In this document: piece after piece, positions 25,372 to 34,063 of the stretch
How positions within the stretch are numbered: the stretch's first letter is position 1
How the letters are laid out: each line of letters begins with the position of its first letter
Program-made: the position numbers and the translations under genes
The notes under the pieces: generated by a model
Told to the model about the DNA's origin: nothing
The model's input: the letters and a program-made list of their open reading frames with translations, nothing else
Databases searched by the model: none
Assembly (NCBI RefSeq): GCF_017876315.1
Contig: NZ_JAGINU010000001.1
Location: forward strand, 5,766,001 to 5,830,000
DNA length: 64,000 nt
Source of the DNA: Pseudonocardia parietis
GTDB lineage: Bacteria > Actinomycetota > Actinomycetes > Mycobacteriales > Pseudonocardiaceae
Direction: 5' to 3'

Positions 25372-26721
25372 TCAGGACGTGACGGACGGGCGCGCGACGT
25401 GGCCGTTCAGCAGCCCGCGCATGATCGCGTCCAGCATGAGGTCCACGATCGCGTCGTTCGACGCGTCCCGACCCGTCTCGAGCACGGCGTCGGGCATCCG
25501 GTCCAGCACCGCGACGAACACCCCCGCCGCGACGTCCAGATCCAGCGGGTAGTCCCGTTCGACCTGCATCAACAGCCGCACCGCCGCCGCGTGCACCGCC
25601 GAGTTGCTCCGCTCGGCCGCGGCGACGAGACCGGGATCGGTGAGCCCGCCCTCCACCCAGGACCGGAAGACGCCGACATAGTGGCGATGGAACGGCACGA
25701 AGTCCGCCAGCCACGCGCGCAGGGCCGCGCGGTCCGCGGCCTCCTCCCCCGTGAGCTCCAGGGCCGCGAGCCGTTCGGCCAGCCCGGCGGAGATCACGCG
25801 CGCCTCGGTCGACAGCCTCCTGAGCAGGTCCAGCTTGTCGTCGAAGTACTTGTAGAAGGTCGCGCGGGCGAACCCCGCCTCGGTGACGAGGTCATCGACC
25901 CCGGTGCCGTGGTACCCGCGTTCGGCGAACAGTCGGGCGCCGGCGGCGACGATGTCCCCGACCGTCGCGGCCGCCCGGGCACTCAGCTCCGGAGCCGGCG
26001 TGATCTCGACGGGATCGGCCACCGGGCGCAGCGCGGGGCGCGACCTCACCGGCGGGAGCTGGACGAACACCTCGGACGGCGTGTCCGGGAACAACATCAG
26101 CTGCATCGCCACGGCGAGGCCGTCCGTGGCCTCGTCCAGCGACGGGAGGGGAACGTTGCCGCGGTGGCGGAAGTAGTTGAACCGGTGCACCAGGCTGGTC
26201 AACGCCAGCGAGGCGGAGTCCGGGTCCATGTCCTCGACCCCGCTCGACGCCAGCCTGGACGCGATCCGCGCGTTGTAGGAGCGGACGAAGCCCAGCACCA
26301 TCGGCTGCACCGCGGTCCCCGGCGTGTCGATGTTGGCCCACTGCACGAACATCGTGGCGTAGCGGTCGTACACCCAGGCCCAGTCGCCCAGCCACCAGTG
26401 CAGGTTGTCGAACCCCTCGGCGGTCGGCCCGAGCGGGCCGAGCCGGCGCACCACCCGCATCAGGGCGGCGCCGCACTCGTCGAGGAGTTCGACGAAGATC
26501 TGCTCCTTGCTCCCGAAGTACTGGTAGAGCGTGGCCCGCGAGGTGCCGGCGGCCTTCGCGATGCTCTCCACCGACGTCCCGTGGAAGCCGTGGGTCTCGA
26601 ACAGCTTCAGCGTCTCGGCGACGATCCGCTGGCGTGTCTGCGCACCACGACGGCCGACCACCGGGCTCGAGGGCCAGTAGCCGTCACGTCGCAGGATCTC
26701 GCCGTCTGACACGTTGTCCAT
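25372..26721 (-). CDS. Tandem (single-chain) TetR regulator, copy 2
   Basis: 449 residues with two TetR units. The first helix-turn-helix (about residues 30-75) has TSVESIAKAAGTSRATLYQY; the second (about 265-312) has TGVDDLVTEAGFARATFYKY. The domain between carries the FDNLHWWLGDWAWVYDRY signature shared with the copies at 14711 and 37319. ATG 26721 matches the N-terminal tail of its paralogues (LRRDGYWPSSPVVGRRG); an upstream ATG at 26793 would add unconserved residues. It lies between flavin reductase and the MaoC pair, all on the minus strand. Confidence 0.92.
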   Translation of the reverse strand: MDNVSDGEILRRDGYWPSSPVVGRRGAQTRQRIVAETLKLFETHGFHGTSVESIAKAAGTSRATLYQYFGSKEQIFVELLDECGAALMRVVRRLGPLGPTAEGFDNLHWWLGDWAWVYDRYATMFVQWANIDTPGTAVQPMVLGFVRSYNARIASRLASSGVEDMDPDSASLALTSLVHRFNYFRHRGNVPLPSLDEATDGLAVAMQLMLFPDTPSEVFVQLPPVRSRPALRPVADPVEITPAPELSARAAATVGDIVAAGARLFAERGYHGTGVDDLVTEAGFARATFYKYFDDKLDLLRRLSTEARVISAGLAERLAALELTGEEAADRAALRAWLADFVPFHRHYVGVFRSWVEGGLTDPGLVAAAERSNSAVHAAAVRLLMQVERDYPLDLDVAAGVFVAVLDRMPDAVLETGRDASNDAIVDLMLDAIMRGLLNGHVARPSVTS

Positions 26722-26798
26722 AGTAGGCGTCCAGGCCGGTCCGGGCCTCGTGGGCCGGGGTCCGCGGGGCGCGCCGCCCCTGGTCGTCGACACGACGA

Positions 26799-27218
26799 TC
26801 AGGAGGGCAGCAGGAAGTCCGCGGTGGCCATGAGCGCCGTGCGCTCGCCGCCGACCGCCGCGGTGAGCGACACCGTGACGAGCCGGCCCTCGGGCCCGGG
26901 CTGCACGGCGGTCACGACGCCGGAGCAGGTGAGCACGTCGCCCGGGTAGACCTGGTCCCGGAACCGGACCCCGAAGCGGCGCACGTTCTCCGCGCCGAGC
27001 CAGTCCACCGCGTACCCGGCCAGCAGGGCCGCGACGTGCATACCCTGCGAGAACACCGACGGGTAGCCGGCCGAGCGGGCCATCGCGTCGTCGTAGTGCA
27101 TGGGGTTCAGGTCGCCCGAGGCGCCCGAGTACCGGACGAACATCCGGGTCGTCAGGGGCCCGTACTCCGCGGCAGGGGCCTGCGACCCGACCTCGACCTC
27201 CGCCAGCTGAGTGCTCAC
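26799..27218 (-). CDS. MaoC-like dehydratase subunit
   Basis: 139 residues, single hotdog fold. YSGASGDLNPMHYDDAMARS holds the hydratase 2 motif (catalytic Asp and His), followed by a VFSQGMHVAALLAGYAVDWL segment. With the preceding gene it should form a heterodimeric (R)-specific enoyl-CoA hydratase. GTG 27218 overlaps that gene's stop (GTGA), consistent with stoichiometric synthesis. Confidence 0.9.
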   Translation of the reverse strand: MSTQLAEVEVGSQAPAAEYGPLTTRMFVRYSGASGDLNPMHYDDAMARSAGYPSVFSQGMHVAALLAGYAVDWLGAENVRRFGVRFRDQVYPGDVLTCSGVVTAVQPGPEGRLVTVSLTAAVGGERTALMATADFLLPS

Positions 27219-27661
27219 GACTTCCCCCCGGCCGCCGGCGCCGCGGCCCGCTCGATGAAGGTGCCCCGCGCCTCGGCGACCAGCACGCCGTCGAGGTCCC
27301 GGAACTCGGTCACGACGACGCAGAAGTTCATCTCGCCGCCCCGCTTGCCGGGCTTCGAGTAGCGGTCCTCCACGCGTTCGACGGCGCGGAGCTCCTGCCC
27401 GGCGCGCGGCGGCGGCCCGTGGAAGACGTACTCCTGCTCGCCGTGCAGCAGCCGCCGGCGGTCGAAGCCCACCTCGACCCTGGCCTCGTCGGGCCGCCAC
27501 AGCGCCGCGCTCGCCAGGAACGTCGGCGGCACGACCGCGTCGGGCCCCCGGTAGGCCGGGTCCTCGCTCTGCATGGCGGCCGCGAACTCGGCGATCTTGC
27601 CGCGCTCGACGACGACCTCGAACTCCGCCCCGCGGGCACCGACGGGTGCTGCCTCGCTCAT
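27215..27661 (-). CDS. MaoC N-terminal-type hotdog subunit (FAS1-like dehydratase half)
   Basis: 148 residues. FEVVVERGKIAEFAAAMQ, VVPPTFLASAALW and LLHGEQEYVFHGPPPRAGQE match the non-catalytic N-terminal hotdog half found fused or paired with MaoC domains. It lacks the Asp-His motif, which the next gene provides. ATG 27661 follows AAGGAGAG. Divergent from the aldehyde dehydrogenase; the gap holds two TGTCAGA-type sites. Confidence 0.88.
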   Translation of the reverse strand: MSEAAPVGARGAEFEVVVERGKIAEFAAAMQSEDPAYRGPDAVVPPTFLASAALWRPDEARVEVGFDRRRLLHGEQEYVFHGPPPRAGQELRAVERVEDRYSKPGKRGGEMNFCVVVTEFRDLDGVLVAEARGTFIERAAAPAAGGKS

Positions 27662-27697
27662 CGACTCTCCTTCGGTCCCAGTGCGGTGACACGCTAC

Positions 27698-27776
27698 GTC
27701 AGAAAGCCGACAGGGTCCACGACCACTCACCCCTCTGTGCTGCTTGCCAATTGGTAGACATGTTGTCAGAATAATC
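27698..27776. promoter_or_regulatory. Divergent promoter with two TGTCAGA-type sites
   Basis: GTCAGAAA at 27698-27705 lies 37 bp from the MaoC start, and TTGTCAGAATAATC at 27763-27776 lies about 82 bp from the aldehyde dehydrogenase start. The second is the longest AT-containing version of the motif in the window. The two-site layout mirrors that at 17726-17814. Confidence 0.55.
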
Positions 27777-27858
27777 GGGTCCAGCCGTCGCGGCGCCGCG
27801 AGCACCGCCCGGTTCGCCAGTGCGGTGCCAGGCACCGCGGAGCGGGAAGAGCTGCCAC

Positions 27859-29307
27859 GTGCGGATCCACGACGATCTCCTCATCGGCGGGCGACGGCGC
27901 GCGCCCGAGGGCGGCCGGACCCTCGAGGTCCGATCCCCCGCCACCGAGCAGCTCGTGGGCCGGGTGCCCGAGGCCGGTCCGGCCGACGTCGACGCCGCGG
28001 TGACCGCCGCGCGCCGCGCGCTGGAGGCGGGGCCCTGGCCCCGCACGGCCCCGGCGGAGCGCGGCGAGGTGCTGGGCCGGCTCGGGAAGCTGCTGCGCGG
28101 ACGCACCGAGGAGCTCGCCACCCTCATCTCCGACGAGGTCGGCTCCCCCCGACGCTGGGCGGTCACGGGGCAGGTCGGCACGGCGCTCGGGGTGCTGCAC
28201 GTGCACCGCGGGATCGCCGGCTCCTACCCGTGGGAGGAGACCCGACCGTCGCTCATGGGCGGTTCGGTGCGGGTCCGCCGGCTGCCCGTCGGGGTCGTCG
28301 GCGCGATCGTGCCCTGGAACGCGCCGCTGTTCACCGCGGTGCTGAAGGTGGCGCCCGCCCTGCTCGCCGGATGTCCGGTGATCCTCAAGCCCTCCCCGGA
28401 GGCCCCGCTCTCCGCGTTCGTCCTGGCCGAGGCCGCGGCGGAGGCCGGTCTGCCGGACGGGGTGCTGACCGTCCTCCCCGCGGGCCCGGAGGGCAGCGAG
28501 CACCTGGTCCGGCACCCGGGGGTGGACGCGGTCAGCTTCACCGGCTCGACCGCCGTCGGCACCCGGATCGGCGAACTCTGCGCCCGCGACGTGCGACGCT
28601 GCACCCTCGAGCTCGGCGGCAAATCCGCCGCCGTCCTGCTCGACGACGTCGAGCTCACCGACCGCGTCGTCCGCGAGCTGGTGGACGGCGCGATGGCCAA
28701 CAGCGGCCAGATCTGCATCGCCCAGACGAGGATCCTCGTCCCGCGCTCCCGGCACGCCGAGATCGTCGAGGCGCTCGGCGAGGCCGTCGGCCGGCTGCGC
28801 GTCGGGGATCCCGCGGCCGAGGACACCGACCTCGGACCGGTGATCTCCGCGGCCGCGCGGGACCGGATCGAGCGCGCCGTCGACGCGGCGCGCGCGGACG
28901 GGGCCCGGATCGTCGCCGGGGGCGGGCGTCCGGACCTGCCGGTGGGCCACTACCTGCGGCCGACGCTGATCACCGACGTGGACCCGGCCGCCCCCATCGC
29001 GCAGGACGAGCTCTTCGGCCCGGTCGCCGTCGTCCTGCCCTACGACGACGAGGACGACGCGGTCCGGATCGCGAACTCGACGCAGTACGGGCTCGCGGGG
29101 AGCGTCTGGACCGCCGACACCGCCCGCGGAGAGGCCGTCGCAGGCAGGCTCGTCGCGGGCTCGGTCGCGGTCAACTCGTCGGCCGCGATGGACCTCGGCA
29201 GCCCCTTCGGCGGGATGCGCCGCTCCGGCCTCGGCCGCGAGGGCGGCCCCGAGGGCGTCACCGCCTTCGTCGAACACCAGTCGATCGTCGTCCCGCCCGC
29301 CGCCTGA
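27859..29307 (+). CDS. NAD(P)-dependent aldehyde dehydrogenase
   Basis: 482 residues. The catalytic Cys286 lies in NSGQICIAQTR and the general-base Glu251 in LELGGKSAAV; SFTGSTAVG and PFGGMRRSGLGRE are further family landmarks. It oxidises an aldehyde to an acid. The next two genes encode an alcohol dehydrogenase and a P450, giving a hydroxylation-alcohol-aldehyde-acid sequence for a terminal methyl group. GTG 27859 follows GGGAAGAG. Confidence 0.93.
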   Translation: MRIHDDLLIGGRRRAPEGGRTLEVRSPATEQLVGRVPEAGPADVDAAVTAARRALEAGPWPRTAPAERGEVLGRLGKLLRGRTEELATLISDEVGSPRRWAVTGQVGTALGVLHVHRGIAGSYPWEETRPSLMGGSVRVRRLPVGVVGAIVPWNAPLFTAVLKVAPALLAGCPVILKPSPEAPLSAFVLAEAAAEAGLPDGVLTVLPAGPEGSEHLVRHPGVDAVSFTGSTAVGTRIGELCARDVRRCTLELGGKSAAVLLDDVELTDRVVRELVDGAMANSGQICIAQTRILVPRSRHAEIVEALGEAVGRLRVGDPAAEDTDLGPVISAAARDRIERAVDAARADGARIVAGGGRPDLPVGHYLRPTLITDVDPAAPIAQDELFGPVAVVLPYDDEDDAVRIANSTQYGLAGSVWTADTARGEAVAGRLVAGSVAVNSSAAMDLGSPFGGMRRSGLGREGGPEGVTAFVEHQSIVVPPAA

Positions 29308-29360
29308 GCGCGGACGGACAGGCGACCCCGAGCACTACCGGCACAGGAGGAAAACGGACC

Positions 29361-30482
29361 GTGGAGACACTGGCAGCGGTGCTCTGGGAGCGCGACGCGC
29401 CCTGGTCGGTCGAGACCATCGAGCTCGACCCACCGGGCCCCGAGGAGGTCCAGGTCGAGCTGCACGCCTCCGGGATGTGCCACTCCGACGAGCACATCGT
29501 CACCGGCGACATGCCCTTCCACCTGCCGTGCATCGGCGGGCACGAGGGCGCCGGGATCGTGCAGGCCGTCGGGTCGAAGGTCACCTCGGTGCAGCCCGGG
29601 GACCACGTCGTCTTCGGCTTCACGCCCTCGTGCGGGCGGTGTCCCTCCTGCTCGACGGGACACCAGAGCCTGTGCGACCTCGGCGCCCGGCTCTACACCG
29701 GCCGGCAGATCTCCGACGGCACCGCGCGCCACCACGGCCGGGGCCAGGACATCGCCACGGCCTGCCTGGTCGGCTCCTTCGCCCACCACACCGTGGTGCA
29801 CGAGGCCAGCTGCATCCGGATCGACCCGTCGGTCCCGCTGGACCGGGCCTGCCTGCTGGGCTGCGGGTTCGTCACCGGCTGGGGCTCGGCGGTCTACGCC
29901 GCGGACGTCCGGCCCGGTGACACCGTGGTCGTGGCGGGGGTCGGCGGCATCGGCGCGGCCGCCATCCAGGGCGCGAAGCTCGCCGGCGCCCGGGTGATCG
30001 TGGCGCTGGACCCTGCTGCCTCCAAGAAGGAGCAGGCGCTCGCGATGGGCGCCACGCACGTCGCGACGTCCTGGGAGGAGGCCCCGGGCGTCGTCGCCGA
30101 GGCCACCTGGAACCGGGGCGTGGACAAGTTCATCTGCACGATGGGCCGCGGCGACGGCAAGCTCGTCCGCAAGGCGCTCGCGATGACCGCCAAGCGGGGC
30201 CGGATGGTCGTCACCAACATCCACCCGGCCGGCGAGCGCGAGGTCGCCGTCAACTTCATGGACCTGACGCTGTCCGAGAAGCAGATCGTCGGCACCCTCT
30301 ACGGCTCGGCGAACCCGCGCGCGGACATCCCCAAGCTGCTCGAGCTGTGGTCGGCCGGCCTGGTCGACCTCGACGCCGTGGTCTCCCGGACGTACGCGCT
30401 CGAGGACATCAACGACGGCTACGCCGACATGCGTACCGGCAACTTCCTGCGCGGGGTCCTCCGGTACCCCGCGGCCGGCTGA
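29361..30482 (+). CDS. Zinc-dependent alcohol dehydrogenase, NDMA-dependent type
   Basis: 373 residues of the medium-chain family. Catalytic zinc ligands include Cys40 (GMCHSDEH) and His in GGHEGAG; structural zinc uses Cys91, Cys94, Cys97 and Cys105. The Rossmann motif is VAGVGGIGAAAIQGAK. Overall text (LWERDAPWSVETIELDPPGP, GTLYGSANPRADIPKL) resembles actinobacterial NDMA-dependent alcohol dehydrogenases with tightly bound NAD. GTG 29361 follows GGAGG. Confidence 0.92.
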   Translation: METLAAVLWERDAPWSVETIELDPPGPEEVQVELHASGMCHSDEHIVTGDMPFHLPCIGGHEGAGIVQAVGSKVTSVQPGDHVVFGFTPSCGRCPSCSTGHQSLCDLGARLYTGRQISDGTARHHGRGQDIATACLVGSFAHHTVVHEASCIRIDPSVPLDRACLLGCGFVTGWGSAVYAADVRPGDTVVVAGVGGIGAAAIQGAKLAGARVIVALDPAASKKEQALAMGATHVATSWEEAPGVVAEATWNRGVDKFICTMGRGDGKLVRKALAMTAKRGRMVVTNIHPAGEREVAVNFMDLTLSEKQIVGTLYGSANPRADIPKLLELWSAGLVDLDAVVSRTYALEDINDGYADMRTGNFLRGVLRYPAAG

Positions 30483-30500
30483 GAGGCGGGATCTACAGAG

Positions 30501-31772
30501 ATGACCAGTACGGAGATCAGCAAGCCGGGCGACGAGCTCGACGACCTGACCTGGTGGACCCGCCCCGTCGAGGAGCGCGACGCGGTGTTCGCGCGGCTCC
30601 GCGCCGAGGACCCGCGGCCCTACGTGCTCGAGCGGGACCTCGCAGGCGAGCCCCGCGGCGGCGGCTTCTGGGCGCTGACCCGCTACGACGACGTGTGGGA
30701 GGTCAGCCGCCGGCCCGACGACTTCTCCTCCGGGCAGGGCACCACGATCTTCGACCAGCCGGCGTCGCTGCGCGAGTACCGCGGCTCGATCATCGACATG
30801 GACAACCCGGAGCACCAGCGGCTGCGCCGGATCGTGTCCCGCGGGTTCACCGCCAAGTCCCTGGAGCGGCTGCACGCCGACGTCGAGCAGGCCAGTCGGG
30901 AGATCATCGGCGCGGTGGCCGAACGGGGCGAGTGCGACTTCGTCACCGAGATCGCGGCCCTGCTGCCCCTGCGGATCGTCAACGCGATGATGGGCATCCC
31001 GCAGCGCTACGAGCGGTTCATCTTCGACCAGACGAACATCGTCCTCGGCGCGAGCGACCCCGAGTACGTGCCGGACCAGACACCGCGCTCGGTCGCGGCG
31101 GCGGTGTGGAAGGCCGGCGAGGCGCTGTCCGACCTGCTGCGCGAGCTCGCGGCGGAACGGATCGCCGAGCCGCAGGACGACCTGATCACCACCCTGGTCG
31201 CGGCGCAGGGCGAGCGGATGACCCCGGAGGAGCTCGCCCGCTTCTTCATCCTGCTGGTCGGCGCGGGCAACGAGACCACCCGCAACGCGCTGGCCCACGG
31301 CCTGCTCGCGCTCACCCAGTTCCCCGAGCAGCGCCGGCTGTGGCAGGAGGACCCGGACACGCACACCGCGGCCGCCGTCGACGAGGTCGTCCGGTGGGGG
31401 TCGCCCGTCCTGTACATGCGCCGCACCGTGACCCGGGACGGCGTGCAACTCGGCGACCAGACCTTCGCCGAGGGGGACAAGGTCGTGCTCTGGTACCGCT
31501 CGGCCAACCAGGACGAGTCCTACTTCCCGGATCCGACCCGGTTCGACATCACCCGGGGGCACACCGCGCACGTCGCGTTCGGCGCCCCCGGCCCGCACCA
31601 CTGCCTGGGCGCGAACCTGGCCCGGCTCGAGCTGTCCGTGGCGTTCCGCACGCTGTTCGAGCTGCTGCCGGACATCCGGGCGGTGGGCGAGCCGCAGTTC
31701 CTGCGGTCGAACTTCCTGCACGGGATCAAGCACCTGCGCGCCGAGTTCACGCCCGTGAGCGTGCAGGCATGA
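30501..31772 (+). CDS. Cytochrome P450, CYP124/125/142-like
   Basis: 423 residues. The I-helix GAGNETTRNALAHG (about 254-267) has Asn-Glu-Thr-Thr, and the haem loop FGAPGPHHCLGANLAR puts the cysteine ligand at about residue 368. IDMDNPEHQRLRRIVSRGFT is the early helix signature. These features resemble the mycobacterial CYP124/125/142 group, which oxidises the terminal methyl of sterol or isoprenoid side chains. The ADH and ALDH genes just upstream would take the product to an acid. No ferredoxin is adjacent. Confidence 0.92.
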   Translation: MTSTEISKPGDELDDLTWWTRPVEERDAVFARLRAEDPRPYVLERDLAGEPRGGGFWALTRYDDVWEVSRRPDDFSSGQGTTIFDQPASLREYRGSIIDMDNPEHQRLRRIVSRGFTAKSLERLHADVEQASREIIGAVAERGECDFVTEIAALLPLRIVNAMMGIPQRYERFIFDQTNIVLGASDPEYVPDQTPRSVAAAVWKAGEALSDLLRELAAERIAEPQDDLITTLVAAQGERMTPEELARFFILLVGAGNETTRNALAHGLLALTQFPEQRRLWQEDPDTHTAAAVDEVVRWGSPVLYMRRTVTRDGVQLGDQTFAEGDKVVLWYRSANQDESYFPDPTRFDITRGHTAHVAFGAPGPHHCLGANLARLELSVAFRTLFELLPDIRAVGEPQFLRSNFLHGIKHLRAEFTPVSVQA

Positions 31773-32581
31773 CCGCCGTCGAGGCACCGGCTGTGCTGGT
31801 CACGGACGAGGGCGGGATCCGGCGGATCACGCTCAACCGGCCGGAGGCCGCCAACGCGCTGCGGCCGGAGGACCGCGACGGCGTGATCGAGGCGCTGCGC
31901 GAGGCGGACGGCGACCCGGAGATCCGCGTGGTGGTGCTCGCTGCCGAGGGCCGGCACTTCTGCTCGGGCGCGGACGTCAAGGCGCTGGCCCGCAGCCGGG
32001 CCGCCGGCGGCGAGAAGCGGGTCGGCGACGCCATGCGGAAGATCATGGACGGCGCGCAGGCGCTGATCGCCGCGGTGCTGGACTGCGGCAAGCCCGTGGT
32101 CGCCGTCGTGCAGGGCCCGGCCGCCGGGATCGGCGCCCACCTGGCGTTCGCCGCGGACCTCGTCGTCGCCAGCGAGGAGGCGACGTTCGTCGAGTCCTTC
32201 GTCCGGCGCGGCCTGGTCATGGACGGCGGCGGGGCCTACCTGCTCCCCCGCCGGATCGGCATGCAGAAGGCGAAGGAGCTGGCCTTCTTCGGCGACGCGC
32301 TGCCCGCCGCCGAGGCGCTGGCGCTCGGCCTGGTCAACCGGGTGGTGCCGGCGGCCGAGCTGACCGCGGCCGCCGACGCGTTCGCCCAACGGCTCGTCAC
32401 CTCGCCGACCAGCGCGATCGCGTTCACCAAGAAGCTGCTCAACGCCTCCCCGGACACCGACCGCCAGGGCGCGTACCTGGCCGAGGCGATGGCCCAGGAG
32501 CTGCAGTCACACGCGCACGACTCGACGGAGGGCGTACGCGCCTTCGTCGAGCGGCGGCAGCCCGAGTACCGCGGATTCTGA
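31769..32581 (+). CDS. Enoyl-CoA hydratase/isomerase
   Basis: 270 residues, crotonase fold: LNRPEAANALRPED, FCSGADVKALA and a GPAAGIGAHLAFAADLV segment. The residue following the oxyanion loop differs from classic hydratases (GAHLAF where GCELA or GLELA is usual), so isomerase or another crotonase activity is possible. ATG overlaps the P450 stop, placing it in the ALDH-ADH-P450 operon. Confidence 0.88.
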   Translation: MTAVEAPAVLVTDEGGIRRITLNRPEAANALRPEDRDGVIEALREADGDPEIRVVVLAAEGRHFCSGADVKALARSRAAGGEKRVGDAMRKIMDGAQALIAAVLDCGKPVVAVVQGPAAGIGAHLAFAADLVVASEEATFVESFVRRGLVMDGGGAYLLPRRIGMQKAKELAFFGDALPAAEALALGLVNRVVPAAELTAAADAFAQRLVTSPTSAIAFTKKLLNASPDTDRQGAYLAEAMAQELQSHAHDSTEGVRAFVERRQPEYRGF

Positions 32582-32591
32582 GGACGGCACC

Positions 32592-33032
32592 ATGACGACC
32601 CCGGCGAAGCCACGCAGCGACGTCCCCACCCCGGACGACGACACGCAGCCCTACTGGGACGCCGCCCGCGAGGGCCGGCTCCTGCTGGCCCGGTGCGCCG
32701 CCTGCGGGCGGGCCCACCACTACCCGCGCCCGTTCTGCCCCTTCTGCTGGAGCGCGGACGTCGCTCCGGAGGAGGCGAGCGGGCAGGCCACGCTCTACAC
32801 CCACTCCACGGTGCACATGAACGACCTCGCGCCGTTCGCCGAGCGGCTGCCCTACGTCGCGGCCGTCGTCGAGCTGGCGGAGGGCCCGCGGCTGATGACG
32901 AACGTCGTCGACTGCGCGCCCGCGGACCTGCGGATCGGCATGCCGCTGCAGGTCGCGTTCACCCCGCTCACCGACGAGCTGACGGCGCCGGTGTTCCGGC
33001 CCGCCGAACCCCTTTCTGGAGGTACCTCATGA
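32592..33032 (+). CDS. DUF35 Zn-ribbon/OB-fold protein, without adjacent thiolase
   Basis: 146 residues. The zinc ribbon is CAAC (Cys35, Cys38) and CPFC (Cys49, Cys52), followed by an OB-fold ending APVFRPAEPLSGG. DUF35 proteins normally pair with an SCP-x-type thiolase-like protein; none is next to this one. The unpaired thiolase-like gene at 53191 or one of the other copies could be its partner. Overlaps the following SDR gene by ATGA. Confidence 0.88.
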   Translation: MTTPAKPRSDVPTPDDDTQPYWDAAREGRLLLARCAACGRAHHYPRPFCPFCWSADVAPEEASGQATLYTHSTVHMNDLAPFAERLPYVAAVVELAEGPRLMTNVVDCAPADLRIGMPLQVAFTPLTDELTAPVFRPAEPLSGGTS

Positions 33033-33952
33033 CCGGCCTGCTCGAGGGCAAGATCGCCCTGGTGACCGGAGCCGGCCACGGCATCGGCCGCGGCCACGCG
33101 CTGGAGCTCGCCAAGCACGGTGCGACGGTCGTGGTCAACGACCTCGGCACCTCGGTGGCCGGCGAGGGCTCCGGCCGCGACGCCGACCAGGTCGTCGACG
33201 TGATCGGGGCGCGCGGCGGCAAGGCCGTCGCCGACTACAGCGACGTCGGCGACGAGACCCAGGTCGAGGAGATGGTCCAGCGCGCCTTCGACGACTTCGG
33301 GCAGCTGGACATCGTCGTCAACAACGCCGGCATCGTCCGGGACCGCGCCATCTGGAACATGAGCGCCCAGGACTTCGACCTCGTGATGCGCGTGCACGTC
33401 CGCGGCACCTGGCTGACCAGCCGGGCCCTGGCGAAGCGCTGGCGCGCGGCCGCGAAGGCGGGCAGCGGCAGCGTCTACGGGCGCATCGTCAACACGACGT
33501 CCGGCGCGGGCCTGCTCGGCCACTTCGGACAGTCCAACTACGGCACGGCCAAGGCCGCCATCGTCGGGCTCACCCAGACCCTGAGCCTGGAGCTCGCGAG
33601 CATCGGCGTCACCGTCAACGCGATCAGCCCGGGCGGGATCACCCGGCTCTCGGCGACCATCGGCGGCGACCAGAAGGCCCTGGAGCCGGACGAGCGGCCC
33701 GAGGACGAGTTCGACCCGAAGGACCCGTCGCTGTGCAGCCCGGTGGTGGCCTGGCTGGCCAGCCCGCAGGCCGGGCACGTCAGCGGCCAGGTGGTGCGGG
33801 CGATGGGCGAGACGATCGAGCTGATGGAGGGCTGGTCCCGCGGGCCCGGCATCTCCAACGGCGGCAAGCGCTGGGACGCGACGACGCTGGGCCTCAAGCT
33901 GGGCACGGACGTCTTCCGGACCCGCGCGGCCGGGCTGCGTCTCGGCAGCTGA
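33029..33952 (+). CDS. SDR-family dehydrogenase, MFE-2/Hsd4-like
   Basis: 307 residues. The NAD-binding GAGHGIGRGHA motif, the VVNNAGIVRDRAIWNMS segment and active-site YGTAK are classic. The long form with a C-terminal extension (GPGISNGGKRWDATT) resembles the dehydrogenase part of peroxisomal multifunctional enzyme 2 and actinobacterial 3-hydroxyacyl-CoA or 17-beta-hydroxysteroid dehydrogenases. It would oxidise the 3-hydroxyacyl-CoA made by the neighbouring hydratases. Last gene of the operon; a hairpin follows. Confidence 0.91.
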   Translation: MTGLLEGKIALVTGAGHGIGRGHALELAKHGATVVVNDLGTSVAGEGSGRDADQVVDVIGARGGKAVADYSDVGDETQVEEMVQRAFDDFGQLDIVVNNAGIVRDRAIWNMSAQDFDLVMRVHVRGTWLTSRALAKRWRAAAKAGSGSVYGRIVNTTSGAGLLGHFGQSNYGTAKAAIVGLTQTLSLELASIGVTVNAISPGGITRLSATIGGDQKALEPDERPEDEFDPKDPSLCSPVVAWLASPQAGHVSGQVVRAMGETIELMEGWSRGPGISNGGKRWDATTLGLKLGTDVFRTRAAGLRLGS

Positions 33953-34003
33953 TCCCGGCGGCGGCGCCCGACCGGCCTCGCCGGTTCGGCGTCGCCCCCG
34001 GGG

Positions 34004-34040
34004 CCGTGCCCGGGGCGACCACCGCCCGCCCCGGGCACGG
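34004..34040. terminator. Hairpin terminator between convergent genes
   Basis: A perfect 14-bp inverted repeat (arms start CCGTGCCC) with a 9-base loop, 51 bp after the SDR stop and just past the end of the minus-strand isochorismatase-fold gene. Probably works in both directions. Confidence 0.7.
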
Positions 34041-34063
34041 ACCGTCGTCAGGAACCACCGTCC

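Noticed and set aside
26704..26712. GTCTGACAC as another copy of the recurrent motif
   Set aside because: It lies inside the first codons of the tandem TetR gene at 25372-26721, where the residues are needed. Autoregulation is possible but not supported.
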